Positions 53,630 through 63,696 of a stretch of DNA of 64,000 nt are shown in pieces (the stretch's first letter is position 1; each line of letters opens with the position of its first letter). Position numbers and translations under genes: made by a program. The stretch is taken from contig NZ_JAQZSM010000017.1 of assembly GCF_028745735.1 (NCBI RefSeq), forward strand, positions 1 through 64,000, given 5' to 3'. The notes under the pieces are model-generated. The model searched no databases. It was not told the DNA's origin and saw only the letters and a list, made by a program, of their open reading frames with translations. This DNA is from Roseinatronobacter alkalisoli. Its GTDB lineage: Bacteria; Pseudomonadota; Alphaproteobacteria; Rhodobacterales; Rhodobacteraceae.

Positions 53630-54874
53630 TCAGACGCCGCGCCGCAGACGTTCCAGCAATTCGCGCGACGGGTTACCACTCACCGCCAACCCCCGCGCGC
53701 GCTGATAGGCGCTGATCGCCGATTGCGAATTCGGCCCGATCACCCCATCCGCCCCTTGGGTATCAAACCCCGCGCGCGTCAGCAGGCGCTGCATTTCCTG
53801 CCGCTCGCCCAGTCGCAGGCCATAACGGTCGGGCTGGAAGCTGCCGCGGATCGGACCGCCACCACGCAACCTGTCAGAAAGATGCCCAATTCCAATAACA
53901 TAGAACTCGGAGTTATTGTATCGCGTTAGGGCCGTGAAATTGCGGAATGTCATAAACGCGGGTCCGCGTGGCCCGTCGGGAATGATGATCGACGCTGGCC
54001 CATGATCAGCAACCGCGCGCCCGTCCATGTTGCGCACCCCCATCCCGGACCATTCCGATACAGCACGCGAACTGCCCCGCCCGGCAAGCCCGGTATTGAA
54101 CCCGTCGGGCAGGCGCACTTCCACGCCCCATGGCTGGCCGCGGGTCCACCCCATGCGCGCCAGATAATTCGCCGCCGATGCCAGCGCATCTGCCGGGTCA
54201 TCCGCCCAGATATCGCGCCGCCCGTTGCCGGTGAAATCCACGGCATATTCCTGATAGGTGGTCGGAATGAACTGCGTATGCCCCATCGCGCCTGCCCATG
54301 ACCCGCGCATATTGGCATCACTGGTATCCCCGCGCTGCAGAATGCGCAGCGCCGCAATCAACTGGCTTTCGAAAAACGCCCCGCGCCGCCCGTCAAAGGC
54401 CAGCGTGGCCAGCGCGGAAACCACCGGAATATCGCCGCGTTCCGTGCCATAGCGTGATTCCAGCCCCCAGATCGCGGTGATCACCTCTGCCTCGACCCCG
54501 TAGCGCCCTTCAATCGCGCGCAGGGTCGTGCCATGGCGCGACAAGGCGGCCCGCCCTGCCGACAGGCGTTCATCGGACACGGCGATTCCCAGGTAATCTT
54601 CCAGCGTGCGGGTGAATTCGGTCTGCCTGCGGTCACGCGCGACAACATCCGGCAGGAAACCCGCACTGCGCAAGGCCGGGTCCAGCGTGCCTGCATTTAT
54701 GCCTGCCGCCAGCGCGCGTGCCCGGAATCCGGCCAGCCAAGTGTCGAAAGCCGGATTCGCCTGTGGTTGCAGGCGCGTTGTTTGCCGTGCCGTCATTGGC
54801 ACCCCCCCGCCCATACAGGCCGAAAGCGAAAATGCGGACAGTCCCGCAATACAGAAGCGTCTTGAAATATCCAT
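53630..54874 (-). CDS. MltB-like lytic murein transglycosylase (lipoprotein) with peptidoglycan-binding domain
   Basis: This 414-residue protein has a lipoprotein signal with lipobox-like LSAC (residues 17-20). The SLT_2/MltB catalytic domain carries the Glu in IWGLESRYGTERG (about 130-142) and MGHTQFIPTTYQEYAVDFTG. A C-terminal PG_binding_1 domain (about 345-410; LLTRAGFDTQGADGVIGPNS) completes it. I chose the ATG at 54874; an upstream frame extension to 55099 overlaps the divergent gene. The neighbour at 55038 is a paralogue with the same domain order. Confidence 0.92.
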   Translation of the reverse strand: MDISRRFCIAGLSAFSLSACMGGGVPMTARQTTRLQPQANPAFDTWLAGFRARALAAGINAGTLDPALRSAGFLPDVVARDRRQTEFTRTLEDYLGIAVSDERLSAGRAALSRHGTTLRAIEGRYGVEAEVITAIWGLESRYGTERGDIPVVSALATLAFDGRRGAFFESQLIAALRILQRGDTSDANMRGSWAGAMGHTQFIPTTYQEYAVDFTGNGRRDIWADDPADALASAANYLARMGWTRGQPWGVEVRLPDGFNTGLAGRGSSRAVSEWSGMGVRNMDGRAVADHGPASIIIPDGPRGPAFMTFRNFTALTRYNNSEFYVIGIGHLSDRLRGGGPIRGSFQPDRYGLRLGERQEMQRLLTRAGFDTQGADGVIGPNSQSAISAYQRARGLAVSGNPSRELLERLRRGV

Positions 54875-55037
54875 GGCACTGCTCAACCCTTTATTGCCTT
54901 TTTCCCGCAAGGGTAACGGAACATGGCCCATCAGAAAAGCGGCCATCGGCAAAGACCCGCATATTGTGAACACAGCCCACTTGGTTCCCCGCCGCCGTAT
55001 CGCTAGCATGCTGGCAGTCATCACATCGGGGAAATGA

Positions 55038-56267
55038 ATGTCACATTGGATACCGGCTGCGGCCCTCGCCCTTGCATTACCCGCCTGCGGTCTGGCCAAT
55101 GTTGAAACATCGCCCCGCCCAACTGTGCGGCCGGCAACATTTGTTCAGCCGCAATCGGGTGATTTTGACGCCTGGCGGGCCGGATTTGCAGCCCGCGCGC
55201 GGGCTGGCGGAATCAGCCAGGCGACACTGGACCGCACCCTGCCCCTGATGCGACGCCTGCCCGAAACCGTGGCGCTTGACCGTCGCCAAAGCGAATTTGG
55301 CGCGCGCATCTGGGATTACATGGACAGCACCGTATCGGCCAACCGCATATCACAAGGGCAGTCCGCGCTGCGCCGCCATGCGGATGTGCTGAACCGTATC
55401 GAGGCCCGCTATGGCGTCCCGCCAGAGGTTCTTGTGGCCATCTGGGGTATCGAATCATCCTATGGGGCGAATCGCGGCGGCACAGCGATATTGGCAACAC
55501 TGGCGACACTGGCCAAGGACGGGCGGCGCGGTGAGTTTTTTGAATCGCAGTTGATGGATGCGCTGCGCATCGTTCAGGCGGGCGATATCAGCCCGCAGGC
55601 GATGATCGGGTCATGGGCAGGCGCATTCGGGCATATGCAGTTCATGCCGTCCAGTTTCCTGACCTATGCAGTGGATTTCACCGGCAACGGGCGGCGCGAT
55701 GTCTGGGCCGATGATCCCACCGATGCGCTGGCATCTGCGGCGAATTATCTGGCGCGGCGCGGCTGGACACGCGGCCAGCCATGGGCACGCGAAGTCATTC
55801 TGCCCGGCGGGTTTGACCTGCGCCTGACCGGACAGACCCGGTCAGCGGCAGACTGGACACGCGCGGGCGTGCAGGTGGCCGCCGGTGCGCCGCTGCAATC
55901 GGGTCAGGCGCGGCTGGTTCTGCCCGGCGGGGCGCGTGGCCCCGCATTCCTGACCTATGGCAATTATGATGTGCTCAAGGAATATAACATATCGGACGCC
56001 TATGTGCTGGCCGTGGGGCACCTGTCGGACCGATTGCGCGGTGGGCCGGGATTGCAGGGCAACTGGCCACGCAATGACCGCGCCCTGACGCTGGATGAAC
56101 GCCGCGCGCTGCAACGCCGTCTGAACGCGCTGGGTCATGACACTGGCGGTGTGGACGGGCGCATCGGTCCCGCGACAGTTGCCGCTGTGCAGGCATGGCA
56201 GAAGTCACAGGGGCTGGCCCCCGATGGCTATGTCAACGCCGATTTGCTGCGCCAGCTTCTGCCCTGA
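55038..56267 (+). CDS. MltB-like lytic murein transglycosylase (lipoprotein), paralogue of the divergent gene
   Basis: This 409-residue protein has a lipobox-like LPAC (about residues 14-17). A catalytic domain follows with IWGIESSYGANRG, FGHMQFMPSSFLTYAVDFTG and DPTDALASAANYLARRGW, and a C-terminal PG_binding_1 domain (LNALGHDTGGVDGRIGPATV). The ATG at 55038 follows GGGGAA. It shares domain order and long stretches (for example GRRD.WADDP.DALASAANYLAR) with the gene on the opposite strand, pointing to duplication and inversion. Confidence 0.93.
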   Translation: MSHWIPAAALALALPACGLANVETSPRPTVRPATFVQPQSGDFDAWRAGFAARARAGGISQATLDRTLPLMRRLPETVALDRRQSEFGARIWDYMDSTVSANRISQGQSALRRHADVLNRIEARYGVPPEVLVAIWGIESSYGANRGGTAILATLATLAKDGRRGEFFESQLMDALRIVQAGDISPQAMIGSWAGAFGHMQFMPSSFLTYAVDFTGNGRRDVWADDPTDALASAANYLARRGWTRGQPWAREVILPGGFDLRLTGQTRSAADWTRAGVQVAAGAPLQSGQARLVLPGGARGPAFLTYGNYDVLKEYNISDAYVLAVGHLSDRLRGGPGLQGNWPRNDRALTLDERRALQRRLNALGHDTGGVDGRIGPATVAAVQAWQKSQGLAPDGYVNADLLRQLLP

Positions 56268-56310
56268 CCCCTTGTCCGGCGGGAGATGATACTATATGAC
56301 GCTCCAAGAG

Positions 56311-56327
56311 TGTTATATTATATCATA
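56311..56327 (+). promoter_or_regulatory. Candidate Zur operator upstream of the COG0523 gene
   Basis: TGTTATATTATATCATA is an AT-rich imperfect palindrome in an otherwise GC-rich region, 15 bp before the ATG at 56342. It resembles the alphaproteobacterial Zur box (TGTTATA-type half-sites), with two mismatches in the right arm. COG0523 GTPases of the zinc-responsive class are commonly under Zur control. Confidence 0.55.
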
Positions 56328-56341
56328 TCGAAAGGTGTCGC

Positions 56342-57553
56342 ATGCCCGTTTCCGACCCCCGCCTGCCCGTCACTGTCCTGTCGGGTTTTCTTGGCGCAGG
56401 CAAAACCACGCTGCTGAACCATGTCCTGAACAACCGCGACGGCCGCCGCGTCGCGGTCATCGTCAATGACATGTCCGAAGTGAATATCGATGCCGATCTT
56501 ATCGACGCAGGTGTTGACCTGAAGCGCGGCGAGGAAAAGCTGGTGGAAATGTCCAATGGCTGCATCTGCTGCACCCTGCGCGATGACCTGCTGGCCGAAG
56601 TGCGTCGTCTGGCGCAGGAAGGGCGTTTTGATTATCTGCTGATCGAATCCACCGGCATTTCCGAACCGCTGCCGGTTGCCGCAACATTTGAATTCCGCGA
56701 TGAACAGGGCGACAGTCTGATGGACGTGGCGCGGCTGGACACGATGGTGACAGTGGTGGATGCGGTCAATCTGCTGCGTGATTTTTCCAGCCATGATTTC
56801 CTGTCCGACCGTGGCGAGGTTCTGGGCGATGAGGATGAACGCAGCCTTGTTGACCTGCTGACCGACCAGATCGAATTTGCCGATGTCATCATCCTGAACA
56901 AGGTCACCGATGCAGGCCCCGCGCAGACAGATGCAGCGCGCAAGATCATCAAGGCCCTGAACCCCGACGCGAAACTGATTGAAACCGACCATTCCAATGT
57001 CGCCGCCAGCCAGATTTTCGACACTGGCCTGTTTGATTTCGACACCGCGCATGAACACCCGCTTTGGGCGAAGGAACTTTACGGTTTTGCCGATCATGTT
57101 CCTGAAACCGAAGAATATGGTGTGACATCCTTTGTTTACCGTGCGCGAAAGCCCTTTGATCCGGTGAAGATACATGCCGCGCTGAATGGCAATCTTCCCG
57201 GTGTCATCCGGGCCAAGGGGCATTTCTGGCTGGCGACGCGGCCCAACTGGGTGGCGGAATTCTCGCTTGCCGGGGCCATGTCCAGTGTTACCCCGCTGGG
57301 CGGCTGGTGGGCGGCAGTGCCGCGCGACCGCTGGCCCGACCACCCCGAAGCGCTGGAAAAAATGCGTGAGAACTGGATCGAGCCATGGGGCGACCGGCGG
57401 CAGGAACTTGTTTTCATCGGCGCGGGCATGGACCACGCGGCGCTGATTGCGAAGCTGGATGCCTGTTTGCTGGACACCGACAGTTTTGCGCCCGAGCTTT
57501 GGGCAGGACTGGATGACCCCTTTCCCAAATGGGGCCAGCGCAAGGCCGCGTAA
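56342..57553 (+). CDS. COG0523 (CobW/ZigA-type) GTPase, probable zinc chaperone
   Basis: This 403-residue protein has the G3E GTPase domain with P-loop [15 protein letters not shown] (about 15-29), the metal-binding CxCC motif in [13 protein letters not shown] (about 75) and NKVTD for guanine recognition. The C-terminal CobW_C domain runs from about residue 250 ([12 protein letters not shown]). Size and motif fit the ZigA/ZagA class of zinc metallochaperones, and the Zur-box-like palindrome supports this. Cobalamin synthesis is unlikely as no cob genes are near. The small gene at 57557 follows 3 bp later. Confidence 0.9.
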   Translation: MPVSDPRLPVTVLSGFLGAGKTTLLNHVLNNRDGRRVAVIVNDMSEVNIDADLIDAGVDLKRGEEKLVEMSNGCICCTLRDDLLAEVRRLAQEGRFDYLLIESTGISEPLPVAATFEFRDEQGDSLMDVARLDTMVTVVDAVNLLRDFSSHDFLSDRGEVLGDEDERSLVDLLTDQIEFADVIILNKVTDAGPAQTDAARKIIKALNPDAKLIETDHSNVAASQIFDTGLFDFDTAHEHPLWAKELYGFADHVPETEEYGVTSFVYRARKPFDPVKIHAALNGNLPGVIRAKGHFWLATRPNWVAEFSLAGAMSSVTPLGGWWAAVPRDRWPDHPEALEKMRENWIEPWGDRRQELVFIGAGMDHAALIAKLDACLLDTDSFAPELWAGLDDPFPKWGQRKAA

Positions 57554-57556
57554 CCC

Positions 57557-57853
57557 ATGGCGGGAAACCTGCAATCCAGCTTGCGCAGGCGGCGCAGTCC
57601 GATGGCGGAATTCGACCGCCTGCCCCCCGAACTGCGCCACTGGCTGGCGCATGCTGCCCTGCCATGGTCGGCGCGTTCGGCGCTTCGGCTCTGGCAGAGG
57701 GCCGCGCGGCAATACGGGCCGGACCCGAAGGATATTCTGGCCCATCTGGCGCGCGCCGAAGCGCGCAGTCTGGAACGCGACTGCCCCGCCATCTGGGGGG
57801 ACGGGTATCCGCTGCTGCCAGCGCAGGCGCGGAAGCTACGGGAAGCGGCCTGA
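57557..57853 (+). CDS. Small protein of the DUF6525 type
   Basis: This 98-residue basic protein starts MAGNLQSSLRRRRSPMAEFD and continues LPPELRHWLAHAALPWSARSA. I recognise a resemblance to Rhodobacterales proteins annotated DUF6525, but this is from memory of the family pattern. No signal peptide or membrane segment is visible. It starts 3 bp after the COG0523 GTPase gene, so it is co-transcribed and probably expressed under zinc limitation. The function is unknown. Repeat copy D starts at its stop codon. Confidence 0.75.
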   Translation: MAGNLQSSLRRRRSPMAEFDRLPPELRHWLAHAALPWSARSALRLWQRAARQYGPDPKDILAHLARAEARSLERDCPAIWGDGYPLLPAQARKLREAA

Positions 57854-58050
57854 AGGGGGTGTTGGTTCTTGGATCAAGCCCGCGCCAGCGGTGGGCCGGG
57901 GTCTGCCGGTCCCACGTGGGCGAAGTTCACTTAATGCAGGCGGCATAACTCCGGCATTCAAGGCGTGAATCAGCACCAGCGTAACCGGCAGGCCGCGGGA
58001 CGGCCCACCGGTGGCGTGGGCCAGGCTGCGCCCTTGTTCCGCGCCTTTGG
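57847..58050 (-). repeat. Dispersed palindromic intergenic repeat, copy D
   Basis: About 204 bp between the convergent DUF6525 and proA genes, same orientation as copy C. On the minus strand: CCAAAGGCGCGGAACAA, GGCCCACGCCACCGG, GGCCGTCCCGCGGCCTGCCG, ATGCCGCCTGCATTAAGTGA, CCCACGTGGGACCGGCAG, GGCCCACCGCTGGCGC and GGGCTTGATCC, ending CCCCCTTCAGGCC. C and D share the 3' third almost base for base. Its end includes the stop codon of the DUF6525 gene. Confidence 0.8.
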
Positions 58051-58068
58051 GATTTATGAACGCCGGTG

Positions 58069-59324
58069 TCAGGCCCGCACAGTCCCGTCCCCGGTCACCA
58101 GGTATTTGAAGCTGGTCAGTTGCTCCGCCCCCACTGGCCCGCGCGCATGCATCTTGCCGGTGGCAATCCCGATTTCCGCGCCCAGGCCGAATTCCCCCCC
58201 ATCGGCGAATTGTGTGGAGGCATTGCGCATCAATATCGCACTGTCCAGCCCCGCAAAGAACCGCGCGGCCACTGCGTCATCTTCCGCCAGAATCGCATCA
58301 GTATGCTGCGACCCATACTGGCGGATATGCGCCATGGCGGCGTCAACATCATCGACCACGGCGGCGGCCATGATCTTGTCCAGATACTCCTGTCCGAAAT
58401 CATCCGGGGCAGCCGCGGCCACACCCGGCAAATGCTGCAAACCTGCGCCCACACGCATTTCCACCCCGGCGGCAACCAGATCCGCGATGATCTGCGCACC
58501 AAGCCCGTCCGCGATATCGCGGTGCAGCAGCAGGCATTCGGCCGCCCCGCAAATGCCGGTGCGGCGGGTTTTCGCGTTCAGCACAACCGCGCGTGCTTTG
58601 TCCGCATCGGCGCTGGCATCAACATAGATGTGGCAAATCCCTTCCAGATGGGCGAATACCGGCACGCGCGCTTCGCGCTGCACCAGCCCCACCAGCCCCT
58701 TGCCACCGCGCGGCACGATCACATCGATATGTTCCACCATGCGCAGCATGTCGCCCACGGCGGCGCGGTCTGTGGTCTGGACCAGTTGAATCGCATCTTC
58801 CGGCAGACCTGCCGCGCGCAACCCCTGCACAAGTGCTGCATGTATCGCATGGTTGGAACGGAAACCTTCTGACCCACCGCGCAGAATAACGGCATTACCT
58901 GCCTTCAGGCACAGCGCACCGGCATCGGCTGTCACATTGGGGCGCGATTCATAGATCACGCCGACAACGCCCAGCGGCGTGCGCACCCGCGCGATATGCA
59001 GCCCTGTGGGCCGGTCCCATTCCGTGATGATCTGGCCCACCGGGTCATCCTGGGCTGCGACTGTGCGCAGTGCATCACAGATGCCGGAAATGCGCCCCTC
59101 ATCCAGTGCCAGACGGTCCAGCATGGCGGGCGACAGCCCTTTTTCCTGTGCGGCGGCCATGTCGCGGGCATTGGCGGCCACAACATCTTCACGCTGTGTC
59201 CACAGCGCATCTGCGGCGGCGTTCAGGGCCTGCGCCTTGGCCGCAGCCGGTGCCATTGCCAGCACCTGTGCAGCAGCGCGCGCTCGGCGGCCCATATCCA
59301 GCATTTCAGATGATATTTCGAGAG

Positions 59325-59328
<4 letters not shown>
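58069..59328 (-). CDS. proA: Glutamate-5-semialdehyde dehydrogenase (gamma-glutamyl phosphate reductase)
   Basis: This 419-residue enzyme performs the second step of proline synthesis. It is an aldehyde-dehydrogenase-fold protein with the family features [19 protein letters not shown] (about 118-136), [11 protein letters not shown] and the catalytic Cys in [16 protein letters not shown] (about 262-268). It overlaps the end of proB by 4 bp, so the two enzymes that share an unstable intermediate are made together. Confidence 0.97.
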
Positions 59329-61537
<2,209 letters not shown>

Positions 61538-61624
61538 TTACCGCATTGTCCAGCGCGACACCGCAGGCCGGTATCGCTGGAATTGTTGTTGCGCTTACAG
61601 GGAATCGCGCGCGGCCTCAAGCGC

Positions 61625-63163
61625 TCAGCGCCCTTTCAGCAAGCCGCCCAGCACCCCGCGCACCAATGCCTGCCCCGAACGCGACCCAAGCTGACGCGCG
61701 AAGGATTTGGCAAAGGCGTCAACCGGGCTGTCGCTGCGGCTGCGTGCCGGTGGTCTGGCAGGGCGCGCACGCGCCGCCGCCCCGTCATAGCGCCGCGCCG
61801 CGTTGAATTCGCGCGTTCGCTCTGGTTCGGCGGATTTCAGCGCCTGTTCTGCTTCTTTTGCTGCGGCCTCTGCACGGCGGGCCAGCATTTCATGGGCGCT
61901 GTCGCTGTCGATCATCTGTTCGTATTTTCCGGCCACAGGCGATTGCAGCGTCACCATACGCCGCGTTCCGTCATCAATCGGTCCCATGGCCGATGCAGGC
62001 GGGCGGATCAGCGTGCGTTCCGCCATGCCGGGATTGCCCTTGTCTTCCAGAAAAGAGGTCACAGCCTCGCCCACGCCGACATCACGGATGGTATCGGCAA
62101 TGTCGAAGCGCGGGTTGGGCCGGTATGTTTGCGCGGCGCGGCGCAGCGCTTGCTGGTCGCGCGCAGTGAAGGCGCGCAGCGCATGCTGAATACGGTTGCC
62201 AAGCTGCCCCAGAACTGAGTCGGGCACGTCGTCCGGGTTCTGGGTGACGAAATACACCCCTACCCCCTTGGACCGGATCAGGCGGGCCACACGTTCGATC
62301 TTTTCCACCAGCGCGCGCGGGGCACCGTTGAACAGCAAATGCGCTTCGTCAAAGAAGAACACCAGCCGGGGTTTGTCGGGGTTGCCCACCTCTGGCAGAT
62401 CCTCGAACAATTGCGCCAGCAACCACAGCAGCACGGTCCCATAAAGCTGCGGGGTGCGCATCAGGCGCTCTGCGTGCAGAATACTGACATAACCCCGCCC
62501 GTCAGGGGCCAGACGCATGAAATCCGACAGATCCAGCGCCGGTTCCGAAAAGAAATGCGCAGCGCCCTGATTTTCCAGCACCAGCAATTTGCGCTGAATG
62601 GCCCCGATACTGGCGGTGGTGACATTGCCGTATTGCCGCGAGATTTCGCGCTGGTTTTCACCCAGAAAGTTCAGGATCGCGCGCAGGTCTTTCAGGTCCA
62701 GTATCGGCAGCCCCTCATCATCTGCAATGCGGAAGGCCACGTTGATCACGCCTTCCTGCGCTTCGGTCAGATCCAGCATGCGCGACAGAAGCAGCGGGCC
62801 GACCTCTGCCATGGTGGCGCGGACGGGATGACCGTGTTCGCCAAAGAAATCCCAGAAAATGACCGGGCTGGCGCGATAGGTATAATCTTCCAACCCGATC
62901 TGTCCGGCGCGGCGTTGCAGGAAATCCTTTTCAGCGCCCGGCAGGGCCATCCCGCCCACATCACCCTTGATGTCAGTCAGAAAGACAGGGACGCCCGCGT
63001 TCGAGAACTCCTCCGCCAGGATCTGCATGGTGATCGTCTTGCCGGTTCCGGTCGCACCCGTGATCAGCCCGTGACGGTTGCCATATGCCAGCTTCAGCAC
63101 CTGTGGCACCCGCTGATCCATGCCGCCCCCGCCGACGAAAACCGGTTCCTGCTCACCTTGCAT
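61625..63163 (-). CDS. HerA-like (DUF853/YjgR-type) ATPase
   Basis: This 512-residue protein has a P-loop GATGTGKTITMQILAEEF (about 36-53), a Walker B LVFFFDEAHLLFNG (about 270) and the arginine-finger region VYFVTQNPDDVPDSVLGQLG. It matches the DUF853 branch of HerA/FtsK-like ATPases (E. coli YjgR), whose role is not known. A low-complexity basic tail (RPARPPARSRSDS) and a C-terminal LGSRSGQALVRGVLGGLLKG segment follow. The 171-bp gap to obgE separates it from that operon. Confidence 0.9.
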   Translation of the reverse strand: MQGEQEPVFVGGGGMDQRVPQVLKLAYGNRHGLITGATGTGKTITMQILAEEFSNAGVPVFLTDIKGDVGGMALPGAEKDFLQRRAGQIGLEDYTYRASPVIFWDFFGEHGHPVRATMAEVGPLLLSRMLDLTEAQEGVINVAFRIADDEGLPILDLKDLRAILNFLGENQREISRQYGNVTTASIGAIQRKLLVLENQGAAHFFSEPALDLSDFMRLAPDGRGYVSILHAERLMRTPQLYGTVLLWLLAQLFEDLPEVGNPDKPRLVFFFDEAHLLFNGAPRALVEKIERVARLIRSKGVGVYFVTQNPDDVPDSVLGQLGNRIQHALRAFTARDQQALRRAAQTYRPNPRFDIADTIRDVGVGEAVTSFLEDKGNPGMAERTLIRPPASAMGPIDDGTRRMVTLQSPVAGKYEQMIDSDSAHEMLARRAEAAAKEAEQALKSAEPERTREFNAARRYDGAAARARPARPPARSRSDSPVDAFAKSFARQLGSRSGQALVRGVLGGLLKGR

Positions 63164-63322
63164 TACTCATACCTCCATCTGCGGAAATGCCTGTCGAAAT
63201 CCGATTCCAAGATTATGCAGAAAGCACTGGTCCGGGAAAGCGAATCTTAACCATTTTGCGGCAATCATGGTATTGCGCGTCCGGTTTGATGATCTTCCGG
63301 CACGCGTCCTCCCTGTCAGACT

Positions 63323-63349
63323 GGCCGCGCCTTCGGGTGCGGCCTTTTT
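63323..63349 (+). terminator. Orphan intrinsic terminator on the plus strand
   Basis: GGCCGCGCC-TTCG-GGTGCGGCC with a stable tetraloop is followed by TTTTT. No plus-strand gene lies upstream between the antisense 61625-63163 gene and this site. It could end a small RNA begun near 63200-63280, or catch antisense transcription. Confidence 0.75.
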
Positions 63350-63441
63350 CAAAACGGACAAAGCGGCAACATATTGAAACAGCATTGTAAATTTCCGCAC
63401 ATCCGTCGCAGGAAGGATGCAAATCCAGTCACGATTTCCTG

Positions 63442-63470
63442 TTGACGCAGTACCGCTTTCGCCATACGGT
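63442..63470 (+). promoter_or_regulatory. Candidate promoter of the 63.5-kb mini-transcript
   Basis: TTGACG at 63442-63447 and TACGGT at 63465-63470 are separated by 17 bp. Transcription would begin near 63477 and run into the terminator ending at 63544, giving an RNA of about 70 nt. Confidence 0.55.
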
Positions 63471-63510
63471 ATGCCCAATCGTCGGCCGGTCCGACAGGGA
63501 GAAAAACAAA

Positions 63511-63546
63511 ATGACGCGAATAGGGGCCTTCGGGCCCTTATTTTAA
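63511..63546 (+). CDS. Possible leader peptide of 11 residues (MTRIGAFGPLF)
   Basis: ATG at 63511 has AGGGAG 9 nt upstream, a good ribosome-binding site, and is followed by ten sense codons and a TAA. Codons 4 to 10 form the stem of an intrinsic terminator (63519-63544). Ribosomes on the ORF would therefore unfold or mask the terminator. The peptide has no run of one amino acid, so classical amino-acid attenuation is not obvious. The gene downstream is the IalB-family gene at 63697. The call rests on signals, not on homology. Confidence 0.45.
   Translation: MTRIGAFGPLF
63519..63544 (+). terminator. Intrinsic terminator overlapping the 11-codon ORF
   Basis: AATAGGGGCC pairs with GGCCCTTATT (one G-U) around the TTCG loop, followed by TTAATTT. 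It is the end of the predicted 70-nt transcript. Confidence 0.8.
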
Positions 63547-63578
63547 TTTGGGTCATTCTGTCACTCTGACAAGGCCTG

Positions 63579-63597
63579 CCCCCGCCAGTGGCGGGGG
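63579..63597. repeat. Perfect hairpin upstream of the IalB-family gene
   Basis: CCCCCGCC and GGCGGGGG are separated by AGT. There is no U-tract on either strand. It is located about 100 bp before the ATG at 63697, within the possible 5' UTR. Nothing else that I recognise lies in 63164-63696 apart from the two terminators, promoter and short ORF. Confidence 0.5.
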
Positions 63598-63696
63598 TCA
63601 TGTTCACCCGAATGTGCAGGCACATTTTTTTCGACTGACACAAGTCCCGTGCCGTGATAGGACGCATCAGAAATACGAGCATTCAAGGATCGACGC

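Noticed and set aside
56318-57745. A 475-residue minus-strand open frame opposite the COG0523 gene
   Set aside because: The plus-strand frame has the P-loop and CxCC motifs; the antisense frame has none and overlaps two genes.
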